NCBI GenBank assembly: GCA_016787725.1
Contig: JAEUTZ010000003.1
Location: forward strand, 1-64,000
Length of the DNA: 64,000 nt
Source: Cyclobacteriaceae bacterium
GTDB taxonomy: Bacteria > Bacteroidota > Bacteroidia > Cytophagales > Cyclobacteriaceae
Reading direction: 5' to 3'
In this document: in pieces, positions 25,567 to 35,930 of the stretch
Position numbering within the stretch: position 1 is the stretch's first letter
How the letters are laid out: every line of letters starts with the position of its first letter
Position numbers and translations under genes: made by a program
The notes under the pieces: generated by a model
The model's input: the letters and a program-made list of their open reading frames with translations, nothing else
Told to the model about the DNA's origin: nothing
Database searches by the model: none

Positions 25567-27183
25567 ATGGCTCAGAACAATTTACCCCGGGTGGCGTACT
25601 TCTGTATGGAATATGGTTTACACAGTGACTTTAAAATCTATGCCGGAGGGCTGGGAATATTAGCTGGAGATTATCTGAAGGGAGCCAAGGACCACAACTA
25701 TCCGATAGTTGGTGTCGGTATTAAATGGAAACAAGGGTATACCGATCAGCGCATCACGGAGAAAGGCAGCGTATTAGACACTTACCCCATTTACAAATAT
25801 GAATTTCTAAAGGACACCGGAGTGATGGTATCCGTTACCATCCGCAAGCGGGAAGTAAAGTGCAAAGTATGGCTGTGCGAAGAGTTTGGTAACGCACCTC
25901 TCTACTTATTGGATACGGATGTGCCGGGCAATGAAGACGCCTGGATTTGCGGCCAGCTTTATGGCTGGTTCGGGGAAGAACGCATTGCACAGGAAATGGT
26001 GTTAGGTATTGGTGGCGTTAAAGCTTTGCGTGCCCTGGGCATACCGGTTGATGTGTATCACTTTAACGAGGGTCATGCGTTGTTTGCCGGTTTCGAATTG
26101 CTGCGTGAGAAATTGTCTTCAGGAAAATCTTTTGACGATGCCTTTGCCGCTACACGCCAGGAGATTGTATTTACTACCCACACCCCGGTTGTGCAGGGCA
26201 ATGAGTCGCATTACATAGAACGTTTATTATACATGGGTGCTGATAATGGCGCTTTCAGTAAAAAGCAACTGAAACAATTAGGTGGTTCTCCGTTCAACAT
26301 GACGGTTGGAGCGTTGCGGATGTCAAAAAAATCAAATGCGGTTGCGCAGTTGCATGCCGCTACAGCCAACCATATGTGGCGCAAGGTGAAGGAAAAGGAG
26401 GAGATAGTCGGGATAACCAATGCCATCCATTTGCCTACCTGGGTTGATTCACGCATGGTAGAGGCTGCGGAAAAAGGAGGGAACCTGTGGACAATACATC
26501 AGGAAAATAAACGCAAGTTGTTGGCATTTGTTAAAGAACGCACCAACGTAACGCTGAATGAAGATGCGCTGCTGATCGGGTTTTCACGCAGGGCGGTACC
26601 CTACAAACGCAGTGATTTTATCTTTAGTGACCGGCCCAAGATTGACAGCTTGTTCCGCAGCGGCAAATTACAAATCATCTTTTCAGGCAAAGCCCACCCA
26701 CTGGATGACCGCGGAAAGGAGATTGTGCAAAACATTGTGGCACTTACGAAAGAATATCCCAACTCGGTGGTATTCCTTGAAAATTATGACATGACTATCG
26801 GGGCAGCGTTGGTTCGCGGCAGCGACATTTGGCTCAACAATCCTCGCAGGCCACAAGAAGCCAGCGGCACTTCGGGGATGAAAGCTGCCATCAATGGAGT
26901 TTTGAATTTAAGTATTTTGGATGGATGGTGGCCCGAAGCTTGTAATCACGGGGTTAATGGCTGGCAAATTGGGGATGGCTATGAGAATAAGAAGGAGGAT
27001 AAACTGGATGCCCATGATCAAAAGGCACTGTATAAAGTATTATTGCGGGAAGTAGTGCCTACGTACTATGACCAGCGCACCAAATGGGTTGAGATGATGA
27101 AACAGAGCATCCTTAGCACCAAAGATCAGTTTGCCGTGAAGCGTATGCTGGACGAGTATTACCGCAAGTTATATACGGCTTAA
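25567..27183 (+). CDS. glgP: Alpha-glucan (glycogen) phosphorylase, short form
   Basis: The 538-residue protein is the short alpha-glucan phosphorylase type. It starts with NNLPRVAYFCMEYGLHSDFKIYAGGLGILAGD, typical of the family, and ends with the PLP-binding block EASGTSGMKAAINGVLNLS (about residues 434-452), in which the lysine forms the Schiff base with pyridoxal phosphate. It should release glucose-1-phosphate from glycogen-like polymers in the cytoplasm. The VYHFNEGHALFAGFELL segment and the later ILDGWWPEACNHGVNGW sequence are also characteristic. It ends tail-to-tail with a class V aminotransferase, sharing the TTAA stop palindrome. Confidence 0.9.
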   Translation: MAQNNLPRVAYFCMEYGLHSDFKIYAGGLGILAGDYLKGAKDHNYPIVGVGIKWKQGYTDQRITEKGSVLDTYPIYKYEFLKDTGVMVSVTIRKREVKCKVWLCEEFGNAPLYLLDTDVPGNEDAWICGQLYGWFGEERIAQEMVLGIGGVKALRALGIPVDVYHFNEGHALFAGFELLREKLSSGKSFDDAFAATRQEIVFTTHTPVVQGNESHYIERLLYMGADNGAFSKKQLKQLGGSPFNMTVGALRMSKKSNAVAQLHAATANHMWRKVKEKEEIVGITNAIHLPTWVDSRMVEAAEKGGNLWTIHQENKRKLLAFVKERTNVTLNEDALLIGFSRRAVPYKRSDFIFSDRPKIDSLFRSGKLQIIFSGKAHPLDDRGKEIVQNIVALTKEYPNSVVFLENYDMTIGAALVRGSDIWLNNPRRPQEASGTSGMKAAINGVLNLSILDGWWPEACNHGVNGWQIGDGYENKKEDKLDAHDQKALYKVLLREVVPTYYDQRTKWVEMMKQSILSTKDQFAVKRMLDEYYRKLYTA

Positions 27184-28682
27184 TCTTCCAGATTAAACCA
27201 TTGTTCAAGTTGCTTTTTAAGAGCCAGATTTTCCTTCACGGGATGATACTCGTTCGTATTCGCAGAGTAGAGGTAGTCATTCATCCAACGTTCCGGATGT
27301 TCGGCAATTTGTTCAATGGCACTCAGCGTATAATAAAGTTCTTCGTTGCTCATGACCGGATGCAAGGAGAGTCGAACCCACCCTGGTTTCTCCGATAAAT
27401 CTCCGGAATCAATCTTACTGGTAATTTTACGGGAGTAGTCACGGTCTACATGAAGCAGGTAATGGCCATACGTACCGGCACAGGAGCAACCACCGCGCAC
27501 CTGAACACCAAAGTGATCGCTTAATACGCGCACAATGAAGTTATAATGCAGGTGATCGATGTAAAAGGAGATAACTCCTAGTCGGTCGGAAATACGAGGG
27601 GCAAGCATATGCAATCCAGGCACATTCTGCAAACGAAAGAAAGCAATGTCCAACAGTTCTTTTTCTCGTTGCGCGATGGCCGGGGTTCCAATTTGCTCTT
27701 TGAGTTTCACTGCCAATGCCGCGCGGATGGTCTGCAGGAATGCGGGCGTTCCGCCATCTTCCCGGGTTTCAATGTCTTCAAAGTAGTGATGCTCGCCCCA
27801 CGGGTTGGTCCATAATACCGTACCACCTCCCGGTTGATCCGGAACGCGATTCTGATATAGTTTTTTATTAAAGATCAACACTCCCGGACTACCCGGGCCA
27901 CCTAAAAATTTGTGCGGTGAAAAGAATACAGCATCCAATGCTTCTTCCGGGTCGGCTGGGTGCATATTCATGTCCGTATAGGGCGCTGAGGCAGCAAAAT
28001 CCACAAAGCATAGTCCGCCATGCTGATGCATAATACGGGCTAATTCATGATACGGTGTAAAAATTCCGGTTACATTCGAGCAGGCAGTAAAGGCGCCAAT
28101 CTTATGCTTGCGATCAGCATATTTCTGAATTTCTTGTTGAAGATTTTCGGCCTTTACGAGTAAGTCATCTCCGGGAGGAATGATCACAACATCCACTTCA
28201 CACTCCAGCCAGGAAGTTTGGTTGGAGTGATGCTCCATATGAGTCAGAAACACGACAGGTCTTTCTGTAGCGGGTAGCTTGTAAAATGGTTTGGCTCGTT
28301 CGGGAATATGAAGCCCAAGAATGCGCTGCAGTTTTGAAATGGCACCCGTCATACCGCTGCCTTGTGTAATAATCACGTCATCTTCGTTGGCGTGTACGTG
28401 TTGCTTGATAATTTGGTGGGCCATTTTATAGGCCAGGGTCATCGCCTCACCGGTCAGGCTGGATTCAGAATGCGTGTTCCCTACCAGCGGGCCAAAGCGT
28501 TTGGTTAAGATTGATTCAATGGGTGCATAGAGTCGGCCCGAGGCGATCCAATCGGCATAGATCAGGGTACGCTTTCCGGATGGTCCGTTGAATGAATAAT
28601 TATTACCAATAATCCGGGATGCAATTTCCTGAAAGTAGCTTTCCAGGGATACGGTCTGATTACTCATTGTTTCGGACTTCAT
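27180..28682 (-). CDS. Class V aminotransferase-fold PLP enzyme
   Basis: The product is about 500 residues. The fold-type I PLP lysine lies in VFFSPHKFLGGPGSPGVL (about residues 250-267). The YADWIASGRLY segment near the N-terminus, the NVTG loop (FTACSNVTGIFTPYHEL) and the late RGGCSCAGTYGHY-containing segment are typical of class V aminotransferases related to cysteine desulfurases. It could be a cysteine desulfurase-like or another lyase; the CSCAG Cys region would suit sulfur handling, but I cannot assign a substrate. I prefer the ATG at 28682; a further ATG lies at 28667. Confidence 0.75.
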   Translation of the reverse strand: MKSETMSNQTVSLESYFQEIASRIIGNNYSFNGPSGKRTLIYADWIASGRLYAPIESILTKRFGPLVGNTHSESSLTGEAMTLAYKMAHQIIKQHVHANEDDVIITQGSGMTGAISKLQRILGLHIPERAKPFYKLPATERPVVFLTHMEHHSNQTSWLECEVDVVIIPPGDDLLVKAENLQQEIQKYADRKHKIGAFTACSNVTGIFTPYHELARIMHQHGGLCFVDFAASAPYTDMNMHPADPEEALDAVFFSPHKFLGGPGSPGVLIFNKKLYQNRVPDQPGGGTVLWTNPWGEHHYFEDIETREDGGTPAFLQTIRAALAVKLKEQIGTPAIAQREKELLDIAFFRLQNVPGLHMLAPRISDRLGVISFYIDHLHYNFIVRVLSDHFGVQVRGGCSCAGTYGHYLLHVDRDYSRKITSKIDSGDLSEKPGWVRLSLHPVMSNEELYYTLSAIEQIAEHPERWMNDYLYSANTNEYHPVKENLALKKQLEQWFNLED

Positions 28683-28740
28683 AGGGGAGGTGTTGCTGCA
28701 AAGATAGGGATTGAATCTAATCTGTCTGGGCATAAAAACC

Positions 28741-28772
28741 TTTGAAAAAATGAATTAATACCCATACTTTCG
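28741..28772 (+). promoter_or_regulatory. Promoter of the POT transporter gene
   Basis: TTTG at 28741-28744 and TACTTTCG at 28765-28772 are separated by 20 bases, which is the spacing of Bacteroidota -33/-7 promoters. The -7 box differs from TAnnTTTG only near its end. The ATG follows 19 bases later. Confidence 0.5.
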
Positions 28773-28791
28773 AAAAACCTTCTACCTGAAC

Positions 28792-30045
28792 ATGTCCTTT
28801 TCAGCGCGCATTGACGAGATCAAACACGGTTTTAATTCTACCTTTTGGATTGCGAATACCTTAGAACTTTTTGAACGGTTAGCGTTTTACGGCACCAAAG
28901 CCGTGCTCGCTTACTACCTGGCTACCAAAGTTGGATTGGAGGATGAAGCTGCCACCCTCACCGGTTGGTTTTCTACGGTTATTTATTCCTTACCCATCGT
29001 GGCAGGCGTGTTTGTTGATCGCTATGGATTTCGAAAAACGCTGATGGCCTGCTTTGGCATGTTTGCAATCGGGTATTTTGCAATTGGGTTAGCAGGAATG
29101 GAATATGGAACGTCCATCACACAAGCCATCGGACTTCGTAACTATGTGATCATTGTCTTGATGCTTACCGCAGTTGGCGGTTCCTTAATAAAACCCTGCA
29201 TTGTTGGCACCGTGGCAAAAACATCCAAACCCGAGGCTCGTGCCTTGGGTTTTTCAATTTATTATACGCTCGTTAATCTGGGGGGTGCGATTGGTCCGGT
29301 ACTGGCATTAACCATTCGCAAAGATTTGGGCATTGAGTATGTTTTGGTGATGTCTTCGATCACTTCGGCCCTGCTTTTTATCGGAACATTTCTTTTCTTT
29401 AAAGAACCTCAAGCCGAAAATTCTGAAGAAGACAAGCGCACCTTTGCCAAAGTATTTCAAGACATGTTACTCGTATTCAGGAACCTTAAATTCATTAGTT
29501 TCCTGGTGATCTTCTCGGGCTTCTGGTTAATGTTCTGGCAGATTTTTTACCTCCTTCCATTTTATGCTACGCAATTTCTTCACTTTGAAGATTTTGAGTT
29601 ACTGGAAACCATCGATGCGTTTGGTATCATTATACTGACGGTGCCCATGGCGGCCCTGGTAAAAAAATGGAAACCCATTCAGGCAATGACTCTCGGGTTT
29701 ATTCTTGCGAGTTTATCGTGGCTTATTATTGGTGCAATGGGTACTGTAACAGCCGTCATCATCGGGGTATTTTTGTATTCCTTGGGAGAGGCGACTCAGG
29801 CACCACGCTTTTATGAATATGTCGCATTTCTGGCTCCAAAGAATCAAGTGGGTACATTCATGGGGTTTGCTTTTTTGCCGGTGGCCATTGGTTCACTTAC
29901 AGCCGGTTATCTGGCGGATTGGCTTCGGATTACTTATCTGGACACCAATCCCTCTATGATGTGGTATACGCTTGCCGGGATTGGGGCTGTTACTACTTTA
30001 CTCTTAATTCTTTATAATACCTTTTTTGTGAAGTCTACCCGTTAA
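28792..30045 (+). CDS. POT-type (proton-dependent oligopeptide) major-facilitator transporter
   Basis: The 417-residue protein has about 12 membrane helices. The N-terminal NTLELFERLAFYGTKAVLAYYL carries the E-R-x-x-x-Y-type pattern typical of proton-coupled peptide transporters (POT family). GWFSTVIYSLPIVAGVFVDRYGFR is the usual loop 2-3 and GFSIYYTLVNLGGAIGP the helix 5 region. It is shorter than the ~480-residue canonical POT proteins and lacks extra helices. It probably imports di/tripeptides using the proton gradient. The OPT-family gene starts 17 bases downstream, so the two peptide uptake systems are probably one operon. Confidence 0.8.
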   Translation: MSFSARIDEIKHGFNSTFWIANTLELFERLAFYGTKAVLAYYLATKVGLEDEAATLTGWFSTVIYSLPIVAGVFVDRYGFRKTLMACFGMFAIGYFAIGLAGMEYGTSITQAIGLRNYVIIVLMLTAVGGSLIKPCIVGTVAKTSKPEARALGFSIYYTLVNLGGAIGPVLALTIRKDLGIEYVLVMSSITSALLFIGTFLFFKEPQAENSEEDKRTFAKVFQDMLLVFRNLKFISFLVIFSGFWLMFWQIFYLLPFYATQFLHFEDFELLETIDAFGIIILTVPMAALVKKWKPIQAMTLGFILASLSWLIIGAMGTVTAVIIGVFLYSLGEATQAPRFYEYVAFLAPKNQVGTFMGFAFLPVAIGSLTAGYLADWLRITYLDTNPSMMWYTLAGIGAVTTLLLILYNTFFVKSTR

Positions 30046-30062
30046 CACTTAAAACCCACTCT

Positions 30063-32114
30063 ATGGCAGAAGGTAAAGCTTTTAAACCCTACATCGCGCC
30101 CGAACAAAACGTTGCAGAGTTCACAGTTAAATCCGTTGTGTTTGGCGCGCTGTTTGGAATTCTGTTCGGATGTTCCACCGTGTATCTCGCGTTAAAGGCA
30201 GGTCTTACCGTATCGGCTTCCATTCCGATTGCCGTGATCGCTATTACCCTGGGTCGGAAATTTTTAAAGACAACAATTCTCGAGAATAACATAATTCAAA
30301 CAGCAGGTTCTGCCGGAGAGTCAATTGCAGCAGGGGTGGTGTTCACCTTACCGGGATTTTTGTTTTTATCGCCTGGTGAAGATGGAACCAGCGTAGGGGA
30401 AGGCTATTTCAATTATTTAACGATTCTCATTCTTGCTGCTTTTGGCGGTATGTTGGGTACTTTGATGATGATTCCATTAAGAAGATCGTTGATCGTAAAG
30501 GAACACGGTACGCTTCCGTACCCGGAAGGAACTGCCTGCGGATCTGTATTGCAGGCCGGTGAGAAAGGTGGTGTATTTGCACAAACTGCGTTTCTCGGGA
30601 TGGGGTTTGCCCTGGCGTATGCGATCTTGCAAAAAGTATTTCATGTAATTTCTGAGATGCCAACCTTTGTCACCAGCCAGGTGAACAAGTTTTGGCCTTC
30701 GGCTACCATCAACGGGGAGATCACCCCAGAGTACATGGGGGTAGGGTATATCATTGGTCCGCGTATCGGTGGGGTGCTGGTTGCCGGCTCCGTGCTGGCC
30801 TGGTGGGCGATGATTCCCTTATTGTCAACATTGATGGATCCTAGTCTCATTGCCGCACAACTCGTCAAACTAGGATATCTGGCTGATATGAACACGGCCG
30901 GGGGTCGGGGAGGTTGGGATCCGGTTACAAAATCATTCGCAAATCCGGCTCCGGCCATTTATTTCGCTTACATCCGCCAGATTGGTGCAGGGGCTGTGGC
31001 TGCTGGTGGATTCATTACATTGATGAAGACACTGCCGACAATCGTAAGTTCATTCAAAGAAAGTGTGGCCTCCTTGAAAGAGAAAAGCGAAGCCAGCATT
31101 GTGCGAACGGATCGGGACCTTTCCTTTAAGGTAGTTATTATCGGCAGCCTTGTGCTGGTTGCACTCATCGCCATGTTGCCAGGTCAGATCATTCCGGGTG
31201 ACAGTATCCTCGAGAAACTTTTGATAGGGATTCTCATTATCATCTTCGGCTTCTTCTTTGTAACGGTGGCCAGCAGGATTGTGGGGCTGGTAGGCTCCAG
31301 CAACAGTCCTATTTCTGGGATGACCATCGCCACGCTGATGGGAACCTGCTTAATATTTACCGCAGTTGGGTGGAGCGGTAAACTCTATGAACCACTGGCC
31401 CTGGTGGTGGGTGGGATGATTTGTATCGCAGCCGCAAATGCAGGTGCAACTTCGCAGGACTTAAAGACAGGATATATCGTTGGAGCCACACCCCGATATC
31501 AGCAGCTGGCTTTATTCATTGGAGCCATCGTTTCTTCCGTGGCGATCGGTTTGGTAGTAAAGGTGTTGGATACCCCTACTGCGGATATGGCTGCTCAAGG
31601 AATAACCCATGCTATTGGTAGCGAGCGTTACTCGGCCCCGCAGGCAACCCTCATGGCAACGCTGGCACGGGGCATCCTTTCCTATAACCTCGACTGGCAG
31701 TTCGTAATGGTGGGTGTATTTATTGCCGTCATGATTGAACTTTGTGGAATCAAAGCACTGGCCTTTGCCATTGGATTGTACTTGCCGTTATCAACCACCT
31801 TACCCATCTTTATTGGCGGTGCCATTAAAGGAATTATCGACTGGCGCGCAGAACGAAAAGGTGAAGCCAAGCAAGATGAAGAGCTCGGTCGTGGAAGTTT
31901 ATTTGCTACAGGTTTGATTGCGGGCGGAGCGCTGGCCGGTGTTATTGTTGCCTTACTTTCTGTCAATGATTCGATCTTTGAGAAAATGAAATCAATCAGT
32001 GCGGAACATGGCCTGACTAACTTAATTGGTGCGAATGGATACAGCGTGTTAGGCGTGCTCTTCTTTGTACTGATGGGCCTAACCTTGTACCGGACCGGAA
32101 GCAAGAGAGATTAA
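30063..32114 (+). CDS. OPT-family oligopeptide transporter
   Basis: The 683-residue protein has about 14 to 16 membrane helices and matches the oligopeptide transporter (OPT) family: [21 protein letters not shown] at the start, the [19 protein letters not shown] helix, and [18 protein letters not shown], the NxxQTxxSAG motif of this family. The [20 protein letters not shown] segment is also diagnostic. It should import oligopeptides or peptide-like metal chelates by secondary transport. It forms an operon with the upstream POT gene. A strong hairpin at 32131-32157 terminates transcription. Confidence 0.9.
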   Translation: MAEGKAFKPYIAPEQNVAEFTVKSVVFGALFGILFGCSTVYLALKAGLTVSASIPIAVIAITLGRKFLKTTILENNIIQTAGSAGESIAAGVVFTLPGFLFLSPGEDGTSVGEGYFNYLTILILAAFGGMLGTLMMIPLRRSLIVKEHGTLPYPEGTACGSVLQAGEKGGVFAQTAFLGMGFALAYAILQKVFHVISEMPTFVTSQVNKFWPSATINGEITPEYMGVGYIIGPRIGGVLVAGSVLAWWAMIPLLSTLMDPSLIAAQLVKLGYLADMNTAGGRGGWDPVTKSFANPAPAIYFAYIRQIGAGAVAAGGFITLMKTLPTIVSSFKESVASLKEKSEASIVRTDRDLSFKVVIIGSLVLVALIAMLPGQIIPGDSILEKLLIGILIIIFGFFFVTVASRIVGLVGSSNSPISGMTIATLMGTCLIFTAVGWSGKLYEPLALVVGGMICIAAANAGATSQDLKTGYIVGATPRYQQLALFIGAIVSSVAIGLVVKVLDTPTADMAAQGITHAIGSERYSAPQATLMATLARGILSYNLDWQFVMVGVFIAVMIELCGIKALAFAIGLYLPLSTTLPIFIGGAIKGIIDWRAERKGEAKQDEELGRGSLFATGLIAGGALAGVIVALLSVNDSIFEKMKSISAEHGLTNLIGANGYSVLGVLFFVLMGLTLYRTGSKRD

Positions 32115-32130
32115 TAGCAGCGTATGAAAC

Positions 32131-32157
32131 AAAAAAAGCGGCAGGACCGCTTTTTTT
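32131..32157. terminator. Bidirectional terminator between OPT transporter and aconitase genes
   Basis: AAAAAAAGCGG and CCGCTTTTTTT pair around a CAGGA loop. The A-run and T-run allow it to act in both directions, ending the OPT operon (plus) and the aconitase gene (minus). Confidence 0.85.
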
Positions 32158-32171
32158 GTGTTCTTAAGAAG

Positions 32172-34649
32172 TTATTTCTTTTTCTTTTTGGCCACTTTCT
32201 TGGCCGTCCTTTTAACTTTTTTAACCAGTTTTCTTACGGCCTTGGCGGCTTTACGAGCAAGCTTCTTAACAGGTCTGTTCTTTTTTGCAGCTTTCTTTGC
32301 CACCTTCTTTTTAGCGATTTTTTTAGCTGGCTTGGCTTTCCTGGTCGTTTTCTTTATAGCCTTCTTTGGAGATGATTTCTGTGCGATTGTAGCCGGAGCA
32401 TTCATTGCATTCAATGCCGATCCCGCCTTAAACCAAACTATCTGATTCTTATTATACGTATGGTTAACCTGAATCGATTCGGTAATGCCATTGCTGTGAT
32501 GGATGACCAGGGTCAGCGGCTTATCCGGACTAAAAGAAGTTAATCCAGTCAAATCAAACGTATCGTCTTCCTGAATCTTGTTATAATCCTCTTTGTTGGC
32601 GAATGTCAAGGCTAACATGCCTTGTTTTTTCAAATTGGTTTCGTGAATGCGGGCGAAGGATTTAACGAGGATGGCGCGGACACCTAAATGTCTGGGCTCC
32701 ATCGCGGCATGTTCACGGGAAGAGCCTTCACCATAGTTTTCATCACCGACAACAATCGATCCGATGCCTTGCCCTTTGTAGGCCCGTTGTACTTTCGGTA
32801 CTTCATCGTATTGACCGGTTAAGCCATTCTTCACACTGTTAATCTTTTCGTTAAAGAAATTAGTAGCACCAATCAGCAGGTTGTTCGAAATATTGTCGAG
32901 GTGACCACGGTATTTCAACCACTTACCGGCCATAGAAATATGGTCCGTAGTACACTTACCTTTTGCCTTGATCAGAAGTCGAAGACCCTTCAGGTCTTTT
33001 CCTTCCCAGGGTTTAAAGGGTTCGAGCAACTGAAGACGATCGGAGGTGGGGCTAACCTTCACCACCACGCCACGACCATCTTTGGCCGGAGCCTGATATC
33101 CCGGATCTTTCACATCAAATCCTTTCTTCGGCAATTCATCACCCGTGGGGGGATCCAACTTCACTTGTTGTCCCTGTTCGTTTGTGAGTGTATCCGTTAT
33201 CGGATTAAATCCTAAATCACCGGCAATGGCCAAGGCGGTCACCAATTCCGGGGAGCCTACAAATGCATAGGTATTCGGGTTGCCATCGTTACGCGATTGG
33301 AAATTGCGATTGAATGAATGAACTATAGTATTCTTTTCCTTACGGTCAGCGCCTACCCGACTCCACATGCCAATGCAAGGCCCACACGCATTGGCAAATA
33401 CTTTCGCGCCAATTTTGTTAAAGGTATCAATGAAGCCATCGCGTTCGATGGTGTAACGAACCTGTTCAGAACCAGGTGTAATGGTGAACACGGCCTTGGT
33501 TTTAAGCCCCTTGTCGGCAACTTGTTTGGCGAGGCTGGCGGCCCGGGAAATATCTTCATACGATGAATTGGTACAAGAACCGATCAGTCCAACTTCTACT
33601 TTCATCGGCCAGCCATTTTTCTGGGCTTCCTCTTTCAACTTTGAAATTGGAGTGGCCAAATCCGGTGTAAAAGGCCCGTTAAGGTGGGGCTCCAACTCAG
33701 AAAGGTTGATTTCAATTACCTGATCAAAGTACTTCTCCGGGTTGGCATAAACTTCACGATCTGCGGTAAGATGTTCTTTAATTTTGTTAGCCATCTGCGC
33801 CACTTCACTCCGGCCGGTAGCAATCAGGTATCGTTCCATGGAGGCATCGTACCCGAAGGTGGAAGTGGTCGCACCGATTTCCGCGCCCATGTTACAGATC
33901 GTTCCCTTTCCGGTACAGCTCATGGAAGTTGCGCCTTCCCCAAAATATTCAACAATTGCACCCGTACCTCCTTTCACGGTAAGGATACCGGCTACCTTCA
34001 AAATCACATCTTTTGCAGAGGTCCATCCATTCAGTTTACCGGTCAGTTTTACTCCGATCAGTTTGGGGAATTTCAACTCCCAGGCCATGCCGGCCATTAC
34101 ATCTACGGCATCGGCACCCCCCACACCAATAGCGATCATCCCTAACCCTCCGGCATTTACGGTATGAGAGTCTGTACCAATCATCATTCCGCCAGGGAAT
34201 GCATAATTCTCAAGCACTACCTGGTGAATGATACCTGCTCCGGGCTTCCAAAATCCAATACCATACTTGTTTGAAACCGAAGAAAGGAAATCAAACACTT
34301 CCTTACTTTCATTATTCGCCACGGTGAGGTCGTCTTTTGCGCCTACCTTGGCGATGATCAGGTGGTCACAATGCACGGTAGAAGGTACCGCTACCTTGGG
34401 CCGTCCAGCCGACATGAATTGAAGCAGGGCCATTTGCGCAGTGGCATCTTGCATGGCCACCCGGTCCGGGGCAAAATCCACATACGACTTTCCGCGACCG
34501 AAATTTTCAAGTTTCTGGTCGGCATGGAGGTGGGCGTAGAGAATTTTTTCAGATAGGGTAAGAGGTTTACCAACTATTGCACGGGCTTTGGCGATCCGGC
34601 CGGGAATAGCTGCATACACGGCCTTAATCATGTCTAAATCAAATACCAT
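32172..34649 (-). CDS. acn: Aconitate hydratase with a lysine-rich C-terminal tail
   Basis: The first 750 residues form a mitochondrial-type aconitase that interconverts citrate and isocitrate in the TCA cycle. The [4Fe-4S] ligands are visible in SCTNSS and in [10 protein letters not shown], with [11 protein letters not shown]-like segments earlier (here [16 protein letters not shown]). FSRNHD-like and [10 protein letters not shown] motifs complete the swivel domain. After about residue 750 the protein has an extra 70-residue tail made almost only of Lys, Ala, Arg, Val and Pro ([16 protein letters not shown] and similar), like a bacterial histone H1-type protein. Its role is unknown; it may bind nucleic acid or membranes. 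The family's usual length is about 755 residues, so the tail is an addition. Cytoplasmic. Confidence 0.9.
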   Translation of the reverse strand: MVFDLDMIKAVYAAIPGRIAKARAIVGKPLTLSEKILYAHLHADQKLENFGRGKSYVDFAPDRVAMQDATAQMALLQFMSAGRPKVAVPSTVHCDHLIIAKVGAKDDLTVANNESKEVFDFLSSVSNKYGIGFWKPGAGIIHQVVLENYAFPGGMMIGTDSHTVNAGGLGMIAIGVGGADAVDVMAGMAWELKFPKLIGVKLTGKLNGWTSAKDVILKVAGILTVKGGTGAIVEYFGEGATSMSCTGKGTICNMGAEIGATTSTFGYDASMERYLIATGRSEVAQMANKIKEHLTADREVYANPEKYFDQVIEINLSELEPHLNGPFTPDLATPISKLKEEAQKNGWPMKVEVGLIGSCTNSSYEDISRAASLAKQVADKGLKTKAVFTITPGSEQVRYTIERDGFIDTFNKIGAKVFANACGPCIGMWSRVGADRKEKNTIVHSFNRNFQSRNDGNPNTYAFVGSPELVTALAIAGDLGFNPITDTLTNEQGQQVKLDPPTGDELPKKGFDVKDPGYQAPAKDGRGVVVKVSPTSDRLQLLEPFKPWEGKDLKGLRLLIKAKGKCTTDHISMAGKWLKYRGHLDNISNNLLIGATNFFNEKINSVKNGLTGQYDEVPKVQRAYKGQGIGSIVVGDENYGEGSSREHAAMEPRHLGVRAILVKSFARIHETNLKKQGMLALTFANKEDYNKIQEDDTFDLTGLTSFSPDKPLTLVIHHSNGITESIQVNHTYNKNQIVWFKAGSALNAMNAPATIAQKSSPKKAIKKTTRKAKPAKKIAKKKVAKKAAKKNRPVKKLARKAAKAVRKLVKKVKRTAKKVAKKKKK

Positions 34650-34760
34650 AAATCGTAGGTTAAAATCAAGGTTTTATGGGGAGCTAAAGTAGCAATAATT
34701 GGGGAAATTGACATCAGCAAAGGATGCAAGCAGGAATACTTAAGGAGCAGTTTTAAACAA

Positions 34761-34785
34761 TAAAAAGACCTCCCGGGGGAGGTCT
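34761..34785 (-). terminator. Terminator after folE
   Basis: AGACCTCCC and GGGAGGTCT form a nine-base stem (34766-34785) with a small GG loop, followed on the minus strand by a T-rich run (TTTTTATT). It lies directly downstream of folE. Confidence 0.75.
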
Positions 34786-34812
34786 AAGGTCCGGTCAGGT
34801 ATTTTGCATCAC

Positions 34813-35502
34813 CTATTTGCTGTTGATGTAATTCAGAAATTCCCTTTTCGTGTTTTCATCTTCAAACTTGCCACCAAAAAAGGCTGTACCCGTTTTGGAG
34901 TTGGTGTCGCCTACACCGCGTGAGGCAACGCACATGTGGTTGGCGTCAATCACAACGCCTACGTTTTCGGTACCTAAAATGCGCTGTAATTCCTTACCGA
35001 TCTGTACCGTAAGGCGCTCCTGCACCTGCGGGCGCTTGGCAAAATATTGTACGATCCGGTTGATTTTGGAAAGGCCGATTACTTTCCCTCCGCTGAAATA
35101 GGCAACATGGGTTTTGCCATAGATGGGTACAAAATGATGTTCGCAATGCGAGTAGAAGGTGATGTCTTTCTCTACCAACATCTGATCATATTTATACTTA
35201 TTTTCAAAGAGGCGGGCTACTGGCCGGTTTTTCGGATTTAAACCACTAAAAACTTCCTTTACATACATCTTGGCTACCCTTCGCGGTGTTCCCTGAAGAC
35301 TATCATCGGTCAGATCCAATCCCAGGATCTCCATGATCTCGCGAAAGCGCTTCTCAATTTGCTCTATCTTTTCATCATCCGTCAATTCAAAAGCATCATC
35401 CCGCAACGGTGTATTCCAGGTTGTGAGGATATGATCTTCGTCAAAATCCTCGTCAAGCGGTTTAATAGGCCGGATATTCAACGAAATTTCTTTCTGTCTC
35501 AT
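34813..35502 (-). CDS. folE: GTP cyclohydrolase I
   Basis: The enzyme opens GTP and forms dihydroneopterin triphosphate, the first step of folate and pterin synthesis. Residues QGTPRRVAKMYVKEVFSGL, SHCEHHFVPIYGK and VANHMCVASRGVGD are family blocks; the cysteine and histidine in HCEHHF and the cysteine in HMCVASRG bind the catalytic zinc. I place the start at the ATG at 35502, giving 229 residues; a longer in-frame ATG lies at 35523. Either start overlaps the upstream QueD-like gene (by 41 or 62 bases), suggesting coupled translation of two pterin genes that use the same product. Confidence 0.9.
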   Translation of the reverse strand: MRQKEISLNIRPIKPLDEDFDEDHILTTWNTPLRDDAFELTDDEKIEQIEKRFREIMEILGLDLTDDSLQGTPRRVAKMYVKEVFSGLNPKNRPVARLFENKYKYDQMLVEKDITFYSHCEHHFVPIYGKTHVAYFSGGKVIGLSKINRIVQYFAKRPQVQERLTVQIGKELQRILGTENVGVVIDANHMCVASRGVGDTNSKTGTAFFGGKFEDENTKREFLNYINSK

Positions 35503-35872
35503 AGAGTTTGACTTTAAGCTCATACTGGTTGTCGATATGCTGCCTCAAGATCCGCCAGATCACGACCGCAATATTTTCGGCCGTGGGATTCAGGGTTTTG
35601 AAGTAGGTGGTGTCTAAATTAAGATTTTTGTGATCGAATTGCTTTAGGATGTGTTCTTTAATTAAATCGCTGAGTGCCTTCATATCAAAGACATACCCGG
35701 TAGCGGGGTCGGGTATGCCAATAACGGTCACGATTAGTTCGTAGTTGTGTCCGTGGTAATTCGGATTATTACACTTACCAAATACCTCATCATTCTTTTC
35801 GGAGGACCAGGTTGCGTTAAACAAACGATGGGCCGCATTGAAGTGTTCTTTACGGGAAACAGCTATTTTCAT
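35462..35872 (-). CDS. 6-pyruvoyl-tetrahydropterin synthase/QueD-family protein
   Basis: The 136-residue protein is a typical PTPS/QueD enzyme. The zinc ligands are histidines in HFNAAHRLF and HGHNYEL, and the catalytic cysteine lies in FGKCNNPNYHGHN. It should use dihydroneopterin triphosphate, made by FolE, to form 6-carboxy- or 6-pyruvoyl-tetrahydropterin for queuosine or biopterin synthesis. Its end overlaps the folE start, as above. No queC or queE is in the window, so the exact branch is not decided. Confidence 0.85.
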   Translation of the reverse strand: MKIAVSRKEHFNAAHRLFNATWSSEKNDEVFGKCNNPNYHGHNYELIVTVIGIPDPATGYVFDMKALSDLIKEHILKQFDHKNLNLDTTYFKTLNPTAENIAVVIWRILRQHIDNQYELKVKLYETERNFVEYPAY

Positions 35873-35930
35873 GAATATCTATATAAACCGAATACCCGTA
35901 AAATGGTTCAGAATTATTTCGCCCGGACCC

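Noticed and set aside
32158-32445. Hydrophobic Phe/Leu-rich plus-strand frame near the aconitase end
   Set aside because: It is the antisense reading of the Lys/Ala-rich tail. AAA/AAG codons read backward give Phe and Leu, so it only looks like a membrane protein.
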